NCBI RefSeq assembly: GCF_021155765.1
Contig: NC_060106.1
Coordinates: 22,598,031-22,662,030, forward strand
DNA: 64,000 nt
From: Diprion similis
Taxonomy: Eukaryota > Arthropoda > Insecta > Hymenoptera > Diprionidae
Direction of reading: 5' to 3'
Part shown: positions 62,050 to 64,000 of the stretch, piece by piece
How the letters are laid out: each line of letters begins with the position of its first letter
Position numbering within the stretch: position 1 is the first letter of the stretch
Notes under the pieces: model-generated
What the model was told of the DNA's origin: nothing
The model's input: only the letters and a program-made list of their open reading frames with translations
Database searches by the model: none
Program-made: the position numbers and the translations under genes

Positions 62050-64000
62050 GTCTTGTGGAAAAAGCGGTCTGTTGCCCCAAACAGAAAATGATGTATCAGC
62101 AGAGCGAATATTTTTGAATACATCAAAGAAACACGTACGTCAAGATTCTTATTGCTGTATGAGGCATTTTTTTTTGCGATTCGAGTCGCTGGTACAGGTA
62201 CCAAAATGAATTAAAGTATGGTTTACGTGGCACACAATATTGTTCCGGTACACCTTAATTGCTATGTCAATGGCTCGCCAAAAAATATCTATTATACACT
62301 TTTTGATTTTTTTTTAGCATGTTTTGAGCGTGATGTCAAATAATGAAGAGTTTTTACAAGAATTTTTATTTTTTTTCCAAGCTTCTGACTCTTCCCCTTT
62401 TTTCCAGAACTGAGAGGTATCTAGTCAAAACTCCATTTCTCATTATACAAAATGAATTGAAGAGCAGAATTATGCACTGCACTTTAAAGTGCAGCATAAT
62501 TACGGTTTTCATAGTTCACTTTCATATACAACATTGGTAAAGTCGTGAATTTGTGAACTCAATACGTCGTTTTGCGAATTGTTCTTGTCTGATGCGAAAC
62601 CGAGTCCAGGGAGGTGGTTATAGGGGGTGTAAAAAAGCATCCGCTGTTGTAAATGAGTTTGCAATATATTCAATCCCCCAGACCCCCAGCAGTAAATAAA
62701 GTTGATAAGTTGGCAGCCTGTATATGTCCTTTCTATAAGCAACGTCGTTGACTAAAAACGTTGCTGAAGATTCTCAAAAACAGCTAGCGAAATGGCACTT
62801 TTTGAAGCTGAGCTCAGCAGGCTCAGCGCGGTTAGGTAAGTGAGGGTACGGACAGCTTCGATATACACATTTTCTAGCAATATTGACCAATTTATCAGTG
62901 TAGGAGGTTGCTATCATGATGGAAAAAGATAACGTACGTTCCTTCGGTGGACACATTTTTGTCCCATCATTTTGATTGGACCCTATTTGACTTTGAGCTG
63001 ACTGAAAGCCATCTTGAACATGAACGAGGCTATACATCATCTAACATACATGTACTGTTGACTGAGGATATGTAATCCTCAGTCAACGCATGTACCATGT
63101 GGAGATTTTCACACTTTAAAATGTGCGCAAAATGATCTCGAATGCGATTGGTTGAAAATCCAAGATGGCTTCCACTGGGTGCAGGATACGATTCGTTCTT
63201 AGAGACGGCTGCGCAGAAACCACGGTCTTGCATGCAGGGGCAACATAATCGTGTGCTGCCAGCATAGGAATTCCCAGACTTGTAATGCAAGACTGTGGTC
63301 GAGACTGAGGGTAGGCACTTCCCAGCACTGAAATTTGACTTCAACGGGACATGGCCTATAAGGCCAATACCTAATGGTTGAAAAAAAAAAAAAATTTTAC
63401 TTCGTTACCTTGGTTGAAATAATTTCAACACCTAATCAAAAATATGAGTAGAGAAATTCGGACACTTATGTAATTTTGGCCTAGAATTTTGTGTAAATTA
63501 TCGTGCTTTTTCGTCGTATTTTATAGATAAGTGTAGAATGGCTTGCATTTACTCGATCGTTTTTCTTATACCAGATGTCTAAATGGGTAAAATACGAAAA
63601 AATGTAGATTGTAATTTAATTCCTGGTTTGGAAAAATCACAAATGTTTTTTTATAAAACTCACGTCTTGAGACAAGGTCACTTGATAAATATACAACGGA
63701 TTCTCTAAATCAGTCTAAATCATACACAAAAGATGAGAAGATTAGTGTTCAGATGAAGATCTAAATTCTTCTAGGTTTGTCCTGTCTGCAATAAGTTTTC
63801 GTTGTGAGCGAGATGCGACAACTAGCAGTGGTTCAAAAATAGTATTTCATACTTTCTCAAAGATATTTGTAATCTTATCGATCTAAATTTCGTAGAAATT
63901 CGTACTCTTTTATTAGAATTCATGAAGTTCATAAAAAGTTGTACTTTTCAGCGAAATTCAAAGAATTCTACGAGGAAAAAAATTCATGCTGTTTGGGTTT
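62050..64000. other. Gene-free right end of the window
   Basis: No exon with a recognisable domain is present on either strand. The notable structure is the perfect hairpin at 63057-63087. Open frames at 62509-63344 have no family motif, though they are long enough to deserve a protein search. Confidence 0.45.
63057..63087. repeat. Perfect 13-bp hairpin, GTTGACTGAGGAT arms
   Basis: GTTGACTGAGGAT (63057-63069) pairs exactly with ATCCTCAGTCAAC (63075-63087) across a 5-nt loop. The arm resembles the palindrome arm at 62024 (GTTGACTGAAGAA). Confidence 0.8.

Overview
This window is animal nuclear DNA, almost certainly from an insect. The genes are AT-rich and intron-split, with GT..AG introns. 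The gene set (a lysosomal-type beta-hexosaminidase, a divergent nicotinic-receptor-like subunit, Arf6 and a calcium-channel alpha2/delta subunit) is ordinary insect content. Divergent nAChR subunits fit a hymenopteran such as a sawfly or wasp, but that order-level guess is weak. There is no bacterial or viral gene and no CRISPR array.

Layout. Positions 1-2352 are the end of a 312-bp satellite array organised as a four-monomer higher-order repeat. From about 2353 to 3400 the array decays into diverged, irregular monomers. Four genes follow: a GH20 beta-N-acetylhexosaminidase on the minus strand (7 exons, 8875 down to 4051, 540 aa); a Cys-loop ligand-gated channel subunit of the nicotinic type on the minus strand (7 exons, 16726 down to 10841, about 438 aa); Arf6 on the plus strand (4 coding exons, 20116-21286, 175 aa, probable non-coding first exon ending at 18526); and a very large alpha2/delta gene on the minus strand (22 exons, 59966 down to 36211, 1202 aa). 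I built all exon models by hand from splice-site phase and family similarity. Three of the four close in frame with canonical sites. The nAChR-like gene is off by exactly one nucleotide at its exon 3/exon 4 junction.

The stretch 21.8-36.2 kb, the introns and 60-64 kb hold no gene I can support. They do hold several non-autonomous, transposon-like inverted-repeat elements (around 14.7, 29.8, 32.7 and 35.3 kb), a short retroelement-like tail (25 kb), microsatellites, a G-rich tract (59.5 kb) and related palindromes (61.7-63.1 kb).

The genes are neighbours, not an operon or pathway. Two (nAChR-like and alpha2/delta) act at synapses, Arf6 acts in membrane traffic and hexosaminidase in glycan breakdown. 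The points most worth a second look are the alpha2/delta VWA domain with a destroyed MIDAS metal site, the nAChR-like subunit with hydrophobic pore positions and a possible frameshift, the hybrid satellite monomer that records an unequal exchange, and the inverted-repeat elements. I found no clearly new multi-gene system.
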